6,934 bases of DNA from JBFLYZ01 sp040756415 (GTDB taxonomy: Bacteria > Bacteroidota > Bacteroidia > JADZBD01), in the NCBI GenBank assembly GCA_040756415.1, contig JBFLYZ010000108.1, positions 1 to 6,934 of the forward strand. The letters run 5' to 3'. A model generated the notes under the pieces. That model did not search any database. It was not told the DNA's origin and worked only from the letters and a program-made list of their open reading frames with translations. Of the stretch, positions 1-6,765 are shown piece after piece. The stretch's first letter is position 1. The number at the start of each line of letters is the position of its first letter. Position numbers and translations under genes: made by a program.

Positions 1-1153
1 TTCCCGAATCCAGCGTCCCGGTATCGTCAGTGATCTTGTAAATGTAACTTCCGGGAGCAATATCTCCGCGGTCCAGCCGGGTAGCGGAGGCCGAAAGCCG
101 GGTTGACAGTATCTTTTTGCCGCCTATGTCAAACATCTCCAGCCACGCATCATTCAGGCCGGGTGGCAGGCCTATCATGACATATTCCGTCACCGGGTTG
201 GGATAAATGCTTACAGGAAGTTTTTCTTCCATTGACTCATCGTTTCCCGTAACATACTGAGGGTCGAACTCCCAAAAATCCTGCATGTTGATGCCGTTGG
301 TGCCTGTTCCTATGTATCCTTTTCCGGCAATAGAGAAAGCAGAGGCGTCATCGCGCTCGTTGCCGGGCAGCTCGTTCACCCCTCTCCATGAATTAGTGGC
401 GGGGTTGAATTCCCAGAACTCGCGCAGGCGCGTACCATCCGCGTACCATTGCCCTGTGCCAACATATATTCTCCCACCGGCCACAAATCCCGAAGATTCG
501 GTGATACCTCCCGCGGGCATGGTGGCCAGTTGGGTCCAGAAATTAGTGCCGGGATCGTAGCGCCAGAGCTGGTTGCCCGTTTGCGCGGTGGCCATGTATC
601 CTTTGCCGTTCAGGCTCAGGGCCACCTCATCCCACTGGAAATAATAACCGGTTGGCGTGTAGATCCACTGGTCCTGCGACTGGTCGTAAACGTACATATC
701 GTAGCTGCCCTGGTCGCCCAGGTAGGCGCGGTCGCCAATCACAAAGGCCTCCGTTCCGTAAGTGCCAAAGGAAGGCCATTGGGCTTTGGCCGTCCATACA
801 TTGTTCTGGGGATTGTACTCCCACAGGTCGGTATTGTAATTGTAATTATAGTCGAGGCCCAGCGTAAAATAACCTTTGCCGCCTATGGCAAAGCCGCAGG
901 GGCTTACAATGCCGCCCGTGGGCAGGTCGGCTTTCTGTGTCCAGGTATTGGTGCCGGGGTCGTATTCCCAAAAGTCGTCCCAGAACTGTACGCCTATCCA
1001 GCCTCCGCCAATGTACCCGCGGTTACCAATGGAAAAGCCAAAGCTGCGGTGCCTGCCCGGTCCTCCAAAGGTGGCCTTCTGCGTCCAGGGGCTGGCGGCA
1101 AGGCTGAGCTCTGCCAGAACGATGGTGAACAGGAGCGTGTAAAATTTCTTCAT
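1..1153 (-). CDS. Secreted kelch-repeat beta-propeller protein with T9SS C-terminal sorting domain (3' end cut by window edge)
   Basis: The frame is open for 384 codons from the ATG at 1153 to the left edge, with no stop seen. Residues 1-20 (MKK, hydrophobic stretch, then LAA|S) read as a Sec signal peptide, which supports this start. Six kelch-like repeats follow, roughly at residues 35-72, 84-121, 132-165, 173-206, 218-256 and 268-297. Each has a GY/IYxG turn, most have a (D)FWEYDP-type strand, and the first five end in a TN-W-like element. They probably fold as a six-bladed propeller. Residues 312-384 begin with LPVSIYPNPVTEYV and include GDIAPGSYIYKI, matching the T9SS type A sorting domain, so the protein is probably exported through the outer membrane and attached to the surface or released. 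The domain usually ends in a short K-L/V-rich strand, so only a few residues should be missing. The ligand or activity is unknown; kelch propellers are mostly binding domains. The gene follows the groEL terminator and has its own candidate promoter, so it is probably not part of the chaperonin operon. Confidence 0.9.
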   Translation of the reverse strand, partial: MKKFYTLLFTIVLAELSLAASPWTQKATFGGPGRHRSFGFSIGNRGYIGGGWIGVQFWDDFWEYDPGTNTWTQKADLPTGGIVSPCGFAIGGKGYFTLGLDYNYNYNTDLWEYNPQNNVWTAKAQWPSFGTYGTEAFVIGDRAYLGDQGSYDMYVYDQSQDQWIYTPTGYYFQWDEVALSLNGKGYMATAQTGNQLWRYDPGTNFWTQLATMPAGGITESSGFVAGGRIYVGTGQWYADGTRLREFWEFNPATNSWRGVNELPGNERDDASAFSIAGKGYIGTGTNGINMQDFWEFDPQYVTGNDESMEEKLPVSIYPNPVTEYVMIGLPPGLNDAWLEMFDIGGKKILSTRLSASATRLDRGDIAPGSYIYKITDDTGTLDSG

Positions 1154-1189
1154 GAAAGAAGAATTTGATGGAGCCGGGGATAACAAGAG

Positions 1190-1220
1190 TAAAAGTAAAG
1201 TAAAAAAATGGGGAAAGCAA
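1190..1220 (-). promoter_or_regulatory. Candidate Bacteroidota housekeeping promoter for the kelch gene
   Basis: Read on the minus strand, TTG (1220-1218) is followed after exactly 20 bases by TACTTTTA (1197-1190). The known Bacteroidota consensus is TTTG/TTG near -33 and TAnnTTTG near -7, so the -7 box differs from it only in the last base. Transcription would start near 1183, giving a leader of about 30 bases before the ATG at 1153. It lies just after the groEL terminator, where a promoter for the next gene is expected. An overlapping TACTTTAC (1202-1195) is a poorer fit because its spacing is 15. This is inference from motif and position. Confidence 0.45.
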
Positions 1221-1237
1221 GTGACCCGCCCCTTCAT

Positions 1238-1264
1238 AAAAAAACCCCCGCATTTGCGGGGGTT
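1238..1264 (-). terminator. Rho-independent terminator of the groES-groEL operon
   Basis: A perfect 9-bp inverted repeat pairs 1243-1251 with 1256-1264 (AACCCCCGC with GCGGGGGTT) around a 4-base loop. On the minus strand the stem is followed directly by a run of seven T (1244-1238, the first two overlapping the stem). The GC-rich stem, tetraloop and T-run in this orientation, 43 bases after the groEL stop, make a classic intrinsic terminator. On the plus strand the stem is followed by only two T, so it is directional. Confidence 0.92.
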
Positions 1265-1276
1265 CGTGAATTGACG

Positions 1277-1295
1277 TCCTTCCAGGAGGGAAGGA
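1277..1295 (-). other. Small hairpin between the groEL stop and its terminator
   Basis: TCCTTCC (1277-1283) pairs perfectly with GGAAGGA (1289-1295) around a 5-base loop. There is no T-run after it on the minus strand, so it is not itself a terminator. It may be a stabilising 3'-UTR stem or chance. Confidence 0.3.
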
Positions 1296-1307
1296 ATGGA
1301 GTTAGGC

Positions 1308-2942
<1,635 letters not shown>

Positions 2943-2981
2943 AGTGTTGGATGTTAGAGGTTAGATTAGTTAGCTATTGGA

Positions 2982-3260
2982 TTAGATGATCGCGAAAATA
3001 TCGGATTCGCGCATGATCAGGTATTCTTTTCCGTCAATGGTGATCTCCGTTCCGGAGTATTTTCCGTAGAGAACGGTATCGCCAGCCTTTACCGTAAGCG
3101 GCTCGTCCTTTTTGCCGCTGCCTACAGCGATGACCTTGCCGCGCTGCGGTTTTTCCTTAGCGGTATCGGGGATGATGATGCCCCCGGCAGTTTTTTCTTC
3201 CGCGGCAGCAGCTTCGATGAGCACTCTGTCTGCCAGTGGTTTGATGTTGACTTTTGCCAT
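2982..3260 (-). CDS. groES: Co-chaperonin GroES (10 kDa, Hsp10, Cpn10)
   Basis: The 92-residue product is normal in length for GroES, the seven-subunit lid of the GroEL cage. The N-terminus MAKVNIKPLADRVLIE is the family's first strand. The mobile loop is at about residues 17-35; its EEKTAGG is followed by the hydrophobic tripeptide I28-I29-I30 that docks on the GroEL apical domain (IVL in E. coli). PQRGKVIAVG, the roof-loop region around KKDEP, and GDTVLYGKYSGTEI follow, and the end is EYLIMRESDIFAII. It is the first gene of the groES-groEL operon. A 125-base leader separates it from the secG terminator, so it has its own promoter region and is probably heat- or stress-responsive by analogy. 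No CIRCE operator is present. Confidence 0.98.
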   Translation of the reverse strand: MAKVNIKPLADRVLIEAAAAEEKTAGGIIIPDTAKEKPQRGKVIAVGSGKKDEPLTVKAGDTVLYGKYSGTEITIDGKEYLIMRESDIFAII

Positions 3261-3385
3261 GATTCGATCGATTATTTAAGGGTTAAACTGATTTATTTTT
3301 TTCCGGGCAGCACTGACCAATTCTGTGCCATGCCGTTTTCCCGATTTCCTGAAGGACAATTTTTCAGTTTGTCCGGGCTTTTGAT
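3261..3385 (-). promoter_or_regulatory. groES-groEL leader and promoter region
   Basis: This AT-rich gap between the secG terminator and the groES ATG must hold the chaperonin promoter. The best housekeeping-like candidate is weak: TTG (3320-3318), 22 bases, then TAAATCAG (3295-3288), which fits TAnnT but not the final TTG. Two other elements are visible. One is an inverted repeat, GGACAA (3354-3359) and TTGTCC (3369-3374), with a 9-base spacer. The other is TGGCAC (minus strand 3330-3325) followed by TTGG (3320-3317), resembling a sigma-54 promoter but one base short. The CIRCE sequence (TTAGCACTC-N9-GAGTGCTAA) is absent. The region is secure by position; the individual boxes are not. Confidence 0.5.
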
Positions 3386-3423
3386 AAAAAATGTCAGGAC
3401 AGTTTTTGCCATCCTGACATTTT
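3386..3423 (-). terminator. Rho-independent terminator after secG
   Basis: A perfect 12-bp inverted repeat pairs 3388-3399 (AAAATGTCAGGA) with 3412-3423 (TCCTGACATTTT) around a 12-base loop. On the minus strand the stem runs into TTTTTT (3391-3386), giving an intrinsic terminator 16 bases past the secG stop. It separates the activator-lptE-TPR-secG operon from groES. The plus strand also ends in four T, so it could work weakly both ways, but no plus-strand gene needs it. Confidence 0.85.
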
Positions 3424-3439
3424 CAATATCAGGAATGCC

Positions 3440-3799
3440 TTAATTGCCGGTTCCGCCCTGCGAAGGCTGAACAGGCTGTTGCTGAGGCTGTTGCTGGGGC
3501 ATTACCGGGCTATTGGTGTTCGGTGTGCTTTGGGTAGGCGCCTCTACGCTTTTCACGATCGATTCTTTTTCAACGCTGCCCGTGCCGTTGAATGCGGAGG
3601 AAGAAAGGCAGAGCACCAGCAGAGCTCCCGCCAGTATCCAGGTAATGCGCTCGATGAGCTCGGCCTGGCGCTTAACGCCCACCACCTGGTTGGTGCCGGT
3701 GAAGTTGGATGCAATTCCTCCGCCCTTCGAGTTCTGGATCAGAACCACGAGGATGAGGAGGATAGAAACGATGATGATCAGTACTGAAATGAATCCCAT
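3440..3799 (-). CDS. secG: Preprotein translocase subunit SecG
   Basis: SecG is the small inner-membrane subunit of SecYEG; it aids SecA-driven export of unfolded proteins. The 119-residue product has two hydrophobic helices, at about residues 3-21 and 52-68. Between them is the cytoplasmic loop with the family signature LVVLIQNSKGGGIASNFTG (residues 17-35) and the KRQAELIERITW segment typical of Bacteroidota SecG. Residues 71-119 form a polar tail rich in Pro and Gln (PQQQPQQQPVQP), probably disordered and absent from shorter SecG proteins. The ATG at 3799 starts directly at the first helix. It is the last gene of its operon, 26 bases after the TPR gene stop, and is followed by an intrinsic terminator. 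Confidence 0.96.
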   Translation of the reverse strand: MGFISVLIIIVSILLILVVLIQNSKGGGIASNFTGTNQVVGVKRQAELIERITWILAGALLVLCLSSSAFNGTGSVEKESIVKSVEAPTQSTPNTNSPVMPQQQPQQQPVQPSQGGTGN

Positions 3800-3825
3800 T
3801 TTTATCTGTTTTTTAGCCCGAAATA

Positions 3826-4965
3826 TCAGTTGATCAGCTTACGGATCTCTTCAATTCGGGCGGCAAAGAAAGCACTTTTTTCCGGATAGAGCAAACTTAA
3901 TCGTTCATAGGCTTCCAGGGCCTTATGGTAGGCTCCCTGCTTTTCGTAGATACGGGCCAGGGTCTCGGTCACCAGCGAATGGTTGTCCGTAACGCTCTGC
4001 TTGGCCATGTTCACGGGCGAGAAGAACTCTTTCTTGGGCTTGATCCGGGGTTCCTCCTTGATGAACCTGTCAATAAGATCATCGCCCTCTTTTTTCTCCT
4101 GCTTAAGCTGGCCGGCTTCGGGCAGGCTCCTGAGCCAGGAGGTAAAGGAGTGCCTGCCGGAGAGATCGGGCTTTTTCTTTTTCTCTGCCGGGCTCTTTTC
4201 CTTCAGCTCCTTTTCCTTTTTCTTTTCTTCCTGTTCCTGCCGCTCCAGCTCTTTTTCAGCTTTGAAGATATCCAGCTCTACGGATGATTCTATCGCCTGG
4301 GTCACATACAGCTCATCAAGGGTCTTGATCTCCTTTTTGAGCTTTTCCACCTCTTCGAACACTACGGGCTCCTGCTGATCTTCCTTTTCTTTCTTTTGCA
4401 CGGCCGTTTCTTCCGCCTTCTTCTCTTCGGCACCGGTTTCTTCTGCCGGCTGCTCTTTTTCTTCTGCCGGTTTCACCTCGGGCTCCTGGTGCGATTCGGC
4501 CTCTTTTACCGGGGGAATACTATGCTCGGTGGCGGTTTCCTGCTCGTGGCCGACTATTGAATTTTCCAGCTCTTTCTGGCGCTTTTTGATCGCCTCAATC
4601 TCTTCCAGGGCCTTTTGCAGTATCTCCTCAGCGGGATTATGCCTGGGCTCTTCCTGCTCAGGCTGCACGGTTACCGGCTCCAGGGTGTTCAGCTCGTGCA
4701 CGATCTCGGTTTCGGTGATGCCGGCAGCTTCGGGTTTTTTGTAGATCAGCTTGTGCAATACCTTGCGGTCGCCAGCGTATACAGCCGCGGTCTTGAGCTG
4801 CTCGTTAAAGTGTATGCTGTCCGTATTGTGCAGGTTGCGGGCCAGCAGCAGGTGCGCGGTCTGAAAATAAGGGAATTCCTCTGCGATCCGCTGCAGCGAA
4901 GCGAGGCTGCTCTCATCCAGTTTTTCCGGTGAGGCCAGGTACGATATGAATTCCTGCCTGTTCAA
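3826..4965 (-). CDS. TPR-containing protein of unknown function between lptE and secG
   Basis: The 379-residue protein has no signal peptide or membrane helix, so it appears cytoplasmic. Residues 1-75 are helical, with LQRIAEEFPYFQTAHLLLAR at 24-43. Residues 100-265 are Glu/Lys-rich low complexity with likely coiled coils (about 111-136 and 203-258). Then come a short HSFTSWL motif (272-278), DDLIDRFIKEEPRI (295-308), and a TPR-like helix pair at about 330-363 (LVTETLARIYEKQGAYHKALEAYERLSLLYP), ending EKSAFFAARIEEIRKLIN. From memory, similar N- and C-terminal blocks occur in uncharacterised Bacteroidota proteins encoded next to secG; I cannot confirm this here. The start is TTG, not ATG: minus-strand 4965-4963 reads TTG, one base after the lptE stop. 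An in-frame stop lies four codons upstream and no Met codon occurs before residue 320. Translation is probably coupled to lptE. A scaffold or adaptor role is only a guess from the TPR. Confidence 0.85.
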   Translation of the reverse strand: MNRQEFISYLASPEKLDESSLASLQRIAEEFPYFQTAHLLLARNLHNTDSIHFNEQLKTAAVYAGDRKVLHKLIYKKPEAAGITETEIVHELNTLEPVTVQPEQEEPRHNPAEEILQKALEEIEAIKKRQKELENSIVGHEQETATEHSIPPVKEAESHQEPEVKPAEEKEQPAEETGAEEKKAEETAVQKKEKEDQQEPVVFEEVEKLKKEIKTLDELYVTQAIESSVELDIFKAEKELERQEQEEKKKEKELKEKSPAEKKKKPDLSGRHSFTSWLRSLPEAGQLKQEKKEGDDLIDRFIKEEPRIKPKKEFFSPVNMAKQSVTDNHSLVTETLARIYEKQGAYHKALEAYERLSLLYPEKSAFFAARIEEIRKLIN

Positions 4966-4966
4966 T

Positions 4967-5497
4967 TTACCAGTCGCTTAAGGCACGGTTAAAGATGTCC
5001 TGCACCAGTTGATCGGTTATTTCGCGTATGAGCTGGTCTTCCACGGCCGAGAGGCTTTGCGAGCTGGAAAAATCAGCATAGCGCGAAAAGCTGCTCTCAA
5101 AATTGCGGGCTCCTTCTTTCTCGTTGGTGAACTTCACAAATACGGTTATGGTGAGCCGGTTGGCTGAGGATTGGTCATTGCTCTGGATGGCCACCGGTGC
5201 TACGGAATACCCGGTGATCTGCCCCTCGAACAGGATCTCACCGCCCTTGTCTACCAGGTCGAGCTTGCCCTGCGATTGGAGGATATCCTTCATGGCCTCG
5301 GTAAAGGTCTGGCTGATGGTGGGCTTGGCCAGCGAGGCGTTGTTCTGGAAGTACATTACCGTAGCGGTCCTGGCATCGGTTTGCGCGCCCGAGAAACCGT
5401 AGCGGACCTTGCAGGAGGAAACGGCAAGCAGCACGCAGCAGGCGGCAGGCAATGCCGTGAGATATGAAATACGAAATATGGAATGCGGGAAGCGCAT
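4967..5497 (-). CDS. lptE: LPS assembly lipoprotein LptE (Bacteroidota type)
   Basis: LptE is the outer-membrane lipoprotein that plugs and stabilises the LptD barrel, which inserts LPS in the outer leaflet. With the ATG at 5497 the product is 176 residues. A hydrophobic segment ends in the lipobox VSSC (residues 26-29), giving lipidated Cys29 after signal peptidase II cleavage. The mature part carries TVMYFQNNASLAKPTISQTF, GEILFEGQITGYSVAPVAI, NRLTITVFVKFTN, NFESSFSRYADF and LIREITDQLVQDIFNRALSDW, the pattern of the Bacteroidota LptE family. I chose this start because it gives stop + 1 base + ATG with the upstream activator and a normal signal-peptide length. A longer frame from 5521 (184 residues) would overlap the upstream gene by 23 bases. 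The codons for residues 5-13 contain a 7-base repeat. Assignment as LptE rests on family resemblance; LptD is not in the window. Confidence 0.9.
   Translation of the reverse strand: MRFPHSIFRISYLTALPAACCVLLAVSSCKVRYGFSGAQTDARTATVMYFQNNASLAKPTISQTFTEAMKDILQSQGKLDLVDKGGEILFEGQITGYSVAPVAIQSNDQSSANRLTITVFVKFTNEKEGARNFESSFSRYADFSSSQSLSAVEDQLIREITDQLVQDIFNRALSDW
5459..5486. repeat. Four imperfect 7-base units inside the lptE signal-peptide codons
   Basis: On the plus strand the units are GAGATAT (5459-5465), GAAATAC (5466-5472), GAAATAT (5473-5479) and GGAATGC (5480-5486). The central pair gives ATACGAAATAT, resembling the ATACGAAT core of the repeat at 6727-6763. Because 7 is not a multiple of 3, the repeat reads as varied codons and encodes the HSIFRISYL part of the signal peptide. 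Confidence 0.5.
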
Positions 5498-5498
5498 G

Positions 5499-6722
5499 TT
5501 ACTCTTTGATATTGTACTCAATGATCTTCCTGTACAAAGTCCGTTCCGAAATGCCCAGCTCGCGGGCAGCGTGTTTGCGCTTGCCTTTGTATTTCTCCAG
5601 GGCCTTTTTGATCATCTCTTCTTCTACCTGCGCCAGGGTCTTGGGCTCCTCGATCACGATCTCGTGCTCATGCACCTCCTCGGCAGGCTGCCCGTAGCCG
5701 AGCTGCAGCGTGGTCTCGGGGGCGCCCACCTCGTTGTACAGCTTCTTGATGATCTGCTCGTTCTCCGGCTTGAAATCCTTTTTCAGCTCCGAGTCGTTAT
5801 CGATCAGGTCGACCACGATCTTCTTCAGGTCGTTCATGTCCTTCTTCAGGTCGAAAAGTATCTTGTAGAGTATGTCCCTTTCGGTGAACTGGCCGTCAGG
5901 GGTTACGGTTTCGTTCTTGCTCACCGGTATCATGGCGGTGGGCACTGCGGGAAGATACTTCAGCAGGGTATCCGCGCTGATATCCCGCGTCTTCTCGATA
6001 ATGGAGATCTGCTCGGTGATGTTCTTGAGCTGGCGCACATTGCCCTGCCAGTAATAACCGGTCAGCACTTTTTCAGCTTCTGCGTCAAGCCGTATGGTGG
6101 GCATTTTATACTTGGCCGAAAAGTCAGAAGCGAATTTGCGGAAGAGCAGTTGAATGTCCTGCTTGCGGTCGCGCAGCGGAGGCACGATAATGGGTACCGT
6201 GTTGAGGCGGTAGTAAAGGTCCTCGCGGAACTTGCCCTTCTCGATGGCCTGCTGCAGGTTAACGTTGGTGGCGGCCACTACGCGCACATTGGTCTTCTGA
6301 ACTTTGGATGAGCCCACTTTAATGAACTCGCCCGTTTCGAGCACGCGCAGCAGCCTGGCCTGGGTGGCATGCGGCATTTCCGCCACCTCATCCAGGAAAA
6401 TGGTTCCGCCATCGGCCACCTCGAAATAGCCCTTGCGGGTTTCGTGCGCACCGGTGAACGATCCTTTCTCATGCCCGAACAGCTCCGAGTCGATGGTGCC
6501 TTCGGGTATGGCACCGCAGTTCACTGCAATGTACTGCCCGTGCTTGCGCGCGCTCAGGTGATGGATGATCTGCGGGAACACCTCCTTTCCCGTACCGCTC
6601 TCGCCCGTGATGAGCACGCTCAGGTCGGTAGGGGCTACCTGCATGGCTATATCGATGGCCCGGTCGAGCAGGGGAGAGCTGCCGATGATGCCGAAGCGGT
6701 TTTTGATGTCCTGAATTTTCAC
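5499..6722 (-). CDS. Sigma-54-dependent transcriptional activator, AAA+ plus Fis-type HTH, no receiver domain
   Basis: Bacterial enhancer-binding proteins use ATP hydrolysis to remodel RNA polymerase holding sigma-54 at -24/-12 promoters. This 407-residue protein starts almost directly with the AAA+ core. Walker A is GESGTGKE (residues 40-47), the sigma-54-contact loop is GSFTGA (87-92), a variant of GAFTGA, and Walker B is GGTIFLDE (105-112). VAATN (sensor I) and FREDLYYRL (165-173) follow, and GNVRQLKN (227-234) is the sensor II region. Residues about 279-317 look like a helical linker. The end (365-407) is a Fis-like HTH with KRKHAARELGISERTLYRKI. There is no phosphoreceiver, GAF or PAS domain, so control must come from a partner or from expression level. 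The start is GTG at 6722: an in-frame TAA lies two codons upstream, and the next Met is residue 27, inside the conserved domain. It heads the lptE operon. Its targets cannot be read from the window. Confidence 0.95.
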   Translation of the reverse strand: MKIQDIKNRFGIIGSSPLLDRAIDIAMQVAPTDLSVLITGESGTGKEVFPQIIHHLSARKHGQYIAVNCGAIPEGTIDSELFGHEKGSFTGAHETRKGYFEVADGGTIFLDEVAEMPHATQARLLRVLETGEFIKVGSSKVQKTNVRVVAATNVNLQQAIEKGKFREDLYYRLNTVPIIVPPLRDRKQDIQLLFRKFASDFSAKYKMPTIRLDAEAEKVLTGYYWQGNVRQLKNITEQISIIEKTRDISADTLLKYLPAVPTAMIPVSKNETVTPDGQFTERDILYKILFDLKKDMNDLKKIVVDLIDNDSELKKDFKPENEQIIKKLYNEVGAPETTLQLGYGQPAEEVHEHEIVIEEPKTLAQVEEEMIKKALEKYKGKRKHAARELGISERTLYRKIIEYNIKE

Positions 6723-6726
6723 TGGT

Positions 6727-6763
6727 TACGAATTACGAATCTATACGAATACTACGAACGAAT
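6727..6763. repeat. TACGAAT short-unit repeat upstream of the activator gene
   Basis: TACGAAT occurs exactly at 6727-6733, 6734-6740 and 6744-6750, followed by TACGAAC at 6753-6759 and a partial CGAAT at 6759-6763. The units fill nearly the whole gap between the two flanking genes and end four bases before the GTG start. Any promoter of the activator operon must lie in this gap or inside the upstream gene. The only box I see is TAGATTCG (minus strand 6743-6736), one base from TAnnTTTG, with no good -33 partner. Confidence 0.7.
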
Positions 6764-6765
6764 GA

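Noticed and set aside
449..1168. 239-codon plus-strand open frame opposite the kelch gene
   Set aside because: The minus strand carries a continuous signal peptide, kelch repeats and sorting domain. The antisense frame is a by-product of its repeats and codon bias.
1023..1253. 76-codon minus-strand frame across the kelch start and leader
   Set aside because: It is out of frame with the kelch gene, overlaps its signal peptide and would begin inside the promoter-terminator region.
3261..3385. CIRCE/HrcA operator before groES
   Set aside because: No TTAGCACTC/GAGTGCTAA arms are present. The only inverted repeat there has an unrelated sequence.
4967..5521. Longer lptE start at 5521
   Set aside because: It adds eight residues before the signal peptide and overlaps the activator by 23 bases. 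The ATG at 5497 gives a cleaner signal peptide and the same stop + 1 base spacing seen at the next junction.
5409..6311. 300-codon plus-strand open frame opposite lptE and the activator
   Set aside because: It runs across two well-supported minus-strand genes and has no family motif.
6500..6530. TGGCACCG... (plus strand) as a sigma-54 promoter
   Set aside because: It lies inside the activator coding region on the opposite strand and the -12 block is TTCA rather than TTGC.
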